Assembly (NCBI GenBank): GCA_937911235.1 | Contig: CALDPN010000204.1 | Span: 1-20,438 of the forward strand | Source: an uncultured Bacteroidales bacterium | GTDB taxonomy: Bacteria > Bacteroidota > Bacteroidia > Bacteroidales > Paludibacteraceae | Direction of reading: 5' to 3' | Length of the DNA stretch: 20,438 nucleotides | Shown: positions 20,101-20,438 of the stretch, piece after piece | Numbering within the stretch: the first letter of the stretch is position 1 | Layout: every line of letters begins with the position of its first letter | Notes under the pieces: model-generated | Seen by the model: only the letters and a program-made list of their open reading frames with translations | The model's database searches: none | What the model was told of the DNA's origin: nothing | Position numbers and translations under genes: made by a program

Positions 20101-20438
20101 GGCAAGGTCTACAAACGCACCACCAATGCTAAAGGTGTTGCAACTGTAAAGATTGCACTTGCTAAGAAAGGAACTTATCCTGTAGTTGTTTCATTCCTTG
20201 GAGATGAAAAATACAACGGAAGCTTTGTTGTGGCTAAAATTAAAGTCAACCCACAAAAGGTCAAATTGACTATAACCAAGAAAACATACAAAGCAAGCAA
20301 AAAAACCAAATACTTGTATGCTACCCTTAAGGCTACAAACAAGAAAGCGATTAAAGGTAAAAAACTTGTCTTTACTGTAAACGGTAAAAAATACACTGCA
20401 AAAACCAACAAAAAAGGTGTTGCTACTGTTAAAGTAAA
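17176..20438 (+). CDS. Secreted CotH-kinase-family protein with starch-binding-type module; C-terminal part looks foreign (runs off window)
   Basis: The frame is open from ATG 17176 to the window edge (1087 codons). After a signal peptide (MKKLTTLFVLLFTAFNMLAA) come: a CBM26-type starch-binding module (~21-112: ITLYFVDESGWGNIHAYAWK); a small beta module with WCCG at 134-137 (~117-220); an Ig-like module (~235-330); and a CotH kinase domain (~336-795). The last has ARMNYRGSSSLNNPKKSFAF, YVEMYLDGEYQGIYVFMDKM and NPLWDYELGLGN (metal-binding Asp region). CotH proteins are protein kinases; the spore-coat one phosphorylates CotB/CotG. Targets of secreted Bacteroidetes forms are unknown. A second WCCG module begins near residue 810 but breaks off at ~849 (base 19722). 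From there the protein is Lys/Thr-rich Ig-like repeats. The starch-binding module hints at action at polysaccharides. Confidence 0.82.
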   Translation, partial: MKKLTTLFVLLFTAFNMLAANITLYFVDESGWGNIHAYAWKNSTQVNLGDWPGNPATLESKTKGGKNVYSYTFESTAADRIIFNNGGNGKQTGDLTVNTSKPYYYSSTWNATITYDASATYCMAGTASVSGTDWCCGQEWTPSGCELTDGSISFSALPAGEYKFKITNGTWNSSWGYSALTSKTGCTEDTDGNVVITLSKTSDVKIAFNSSTKKITVTITEVSTPIDPDEPVTLTATIAAIRSRLSINTNDFTDFAGLYVSKLPTVTGGTLSSYAWEYSSDNSSWAKYSDGDGASWDNIRPNKAGYYRCTLTYDVNGETQTAVSNTLQITNKGGSSVSFSSNLPVVLVRTSKDFPTPPSGYPTTEQVAELKAKRSVDVKILWNKNGGNVTNSDVNNKDMLHYDRKARMNYRGSSSLNNPKKSFAFVTGDKNCDSKKLGEVKTKKFAMFDGDSHKDWVMYASYPDATFMRNILSYHQYAKMTGLWGVKCRYVEMYLDGEYQGIYVFMDKMTQDETRINVNEDTGYIVRFDKTDMVDRFDGYSGANEDYKRCTFITSNTGKKTISTYNMQVDQAFEIEYPEREEIATFDDDGNVTDDSAWEAKVNEVKSMFVAMENAILANDYDKLAQIIDYESWADWFIFNEFSRNADAYRISCVFQINSASEKIVANPLWDYELGLGNQDTKTSGLMVEDQTYYDDDFPTPFWWTGKGKSGCNGILGDCKFKAIVKERWAKHIAANGALNSTVLNAKIDSLANVLSQGAGSREKSKWNTYSFSSTSTLKSWITNRTSGLNSIINGWTVCDEDDDQDTPTASYYIAGALIENGTAVSGGEWCCGLKWDPAGCALTNNTVTPANENVVPSSITLFELESERGVLAPSNPINIKDNNLPEGAKAFDFEIAGLNDGNGINIPQGGNINTNGSSGGTTPKVATTIVAKAMKTTTVNTKINGKKAGKNYSITLKDSKGNVLAGKQVLISFNGKVYKRTTNAKGVATVKIALAKKGTYPVVVSFLGDEKYNGSFVVAKIKVNPQKVKLTITKKTYKASKKTKYLYATLKATNKKAIKGKKLVFTVNGKKYTAKTNKKGVATVKV
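19723..20438 (+). other. Segment encoding methanogen-adhesin-type Ig-like repeats (in frame with CotH protein)
   Basis: From residue ~850 the style changes abruptly. A linker (PANENVVPSS to about residue 920) precedes two Ig-like repeats. The first (~925-1022) contains YSITLKDSKGNVLAGKQVLI, TTNAKGVATVKIALAKKGTY and SFLGDEKYNGSF. The second (from ~1024) contains VKLTITKKTYKASKKTKYLY and AKTNKKGVATVKV, cut by the window edge. This Lys/Thr-rich pattern (TVTLKDSKGK..., TNSKGKATFKI..., GDxxYxxS) is what I know from adhesin-like proteins of Methanobrevibacter and relatives, not from Bacteroidetes. The second WCCG module of the CotH protein is interrupted at this point. It may be a genuine fusion or a chimeric contig end; the sequence alone does not decide. 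Confidence 0.6.

Noticed and set aside
19001..20411. Short frames on both strands within the CotH gene (for example minus 19611-20003)
   Set aside because: The CotH frame is open throughout with clear domain motifs; the others are low-complexity shadows.

Overview
The window looks like Bacteroidales chromosome (Bacteroides/Prevotella-like gut or rumen lineage). The signs are low G+C, promoters of the Bacteroidetes type (TTTG, 19-21 nt, TAnnTTTG), almost no Shine-Dalgarno sequences, many lipoproteins, and the chromosomal block DUF5063 / 3'-5' exonuclease / RlmI-like methyltransferase. I recognised families by eye from the translated sequence; no database search was run.

Left edge (1-2020): the 5' part of a visibly more G+C-rich MATE transporter gene, then an AT-rich stretch with a small hypothetical gene, a remnant of an ORF6N-domain gene, and a RhuM-type gene broken by an internal deletion plus frameshift. 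Region 2225-7157 is a very AT-rich accessory island: a small membrane protein, a degraded lipoprotein gene, an unknown protein, a DUF6175-like lipoprotein, a second large lipoprotein with a coiled coil, and an intact paralogue of the degraded lipoprotein. The last four lie head to tail with 15-43 nt gaps and probably form one surface or periplasm-facing operon. A two-TM channel-like protein follows (7253-8821), with a 30-codon stump of a metallopeptidase behind it.

Middle (8924-12247, minus strand): a Bacteroidetes-type putative DNA-binding protein, a YegS/DgkB-type lipid kinase, tRNA-Lys(TTT) with its own promoter and terminator, and a three-gene ECF sigma / anti-sigma-like / Spy-like periplasmic protein operon. 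Then, on the plus strand, come the DUF5063-exonuclease-RlmI operon (12302-14548), a compact four-helix-bundle (23S rRNA intervening-sequence protein type) element bracketed by 31-bp inverted heptamer repeats (14549-14985), a NamZ-like (DUF1343) muramidase, a lipoprotein, and the start of a large secreted CotH-kinase protein that runs off the window.

Best candidates for something new: (1) the IVS-like element, a small mobile-looking unit placed exactly between two genes and able to form a long RNA hairpin; (2) an abrupt in-frame switch in the CotH protein at about 19722 to sequence typical of methanogen (Methanobrevibacter) adhesin Ig-like repeats, which is either an inter-domain fusion or an assembly chimera; (3) the AT-rich lipoprotein island with a duplicated lipoprotein, one copy switched off at a (TA)6 tract.
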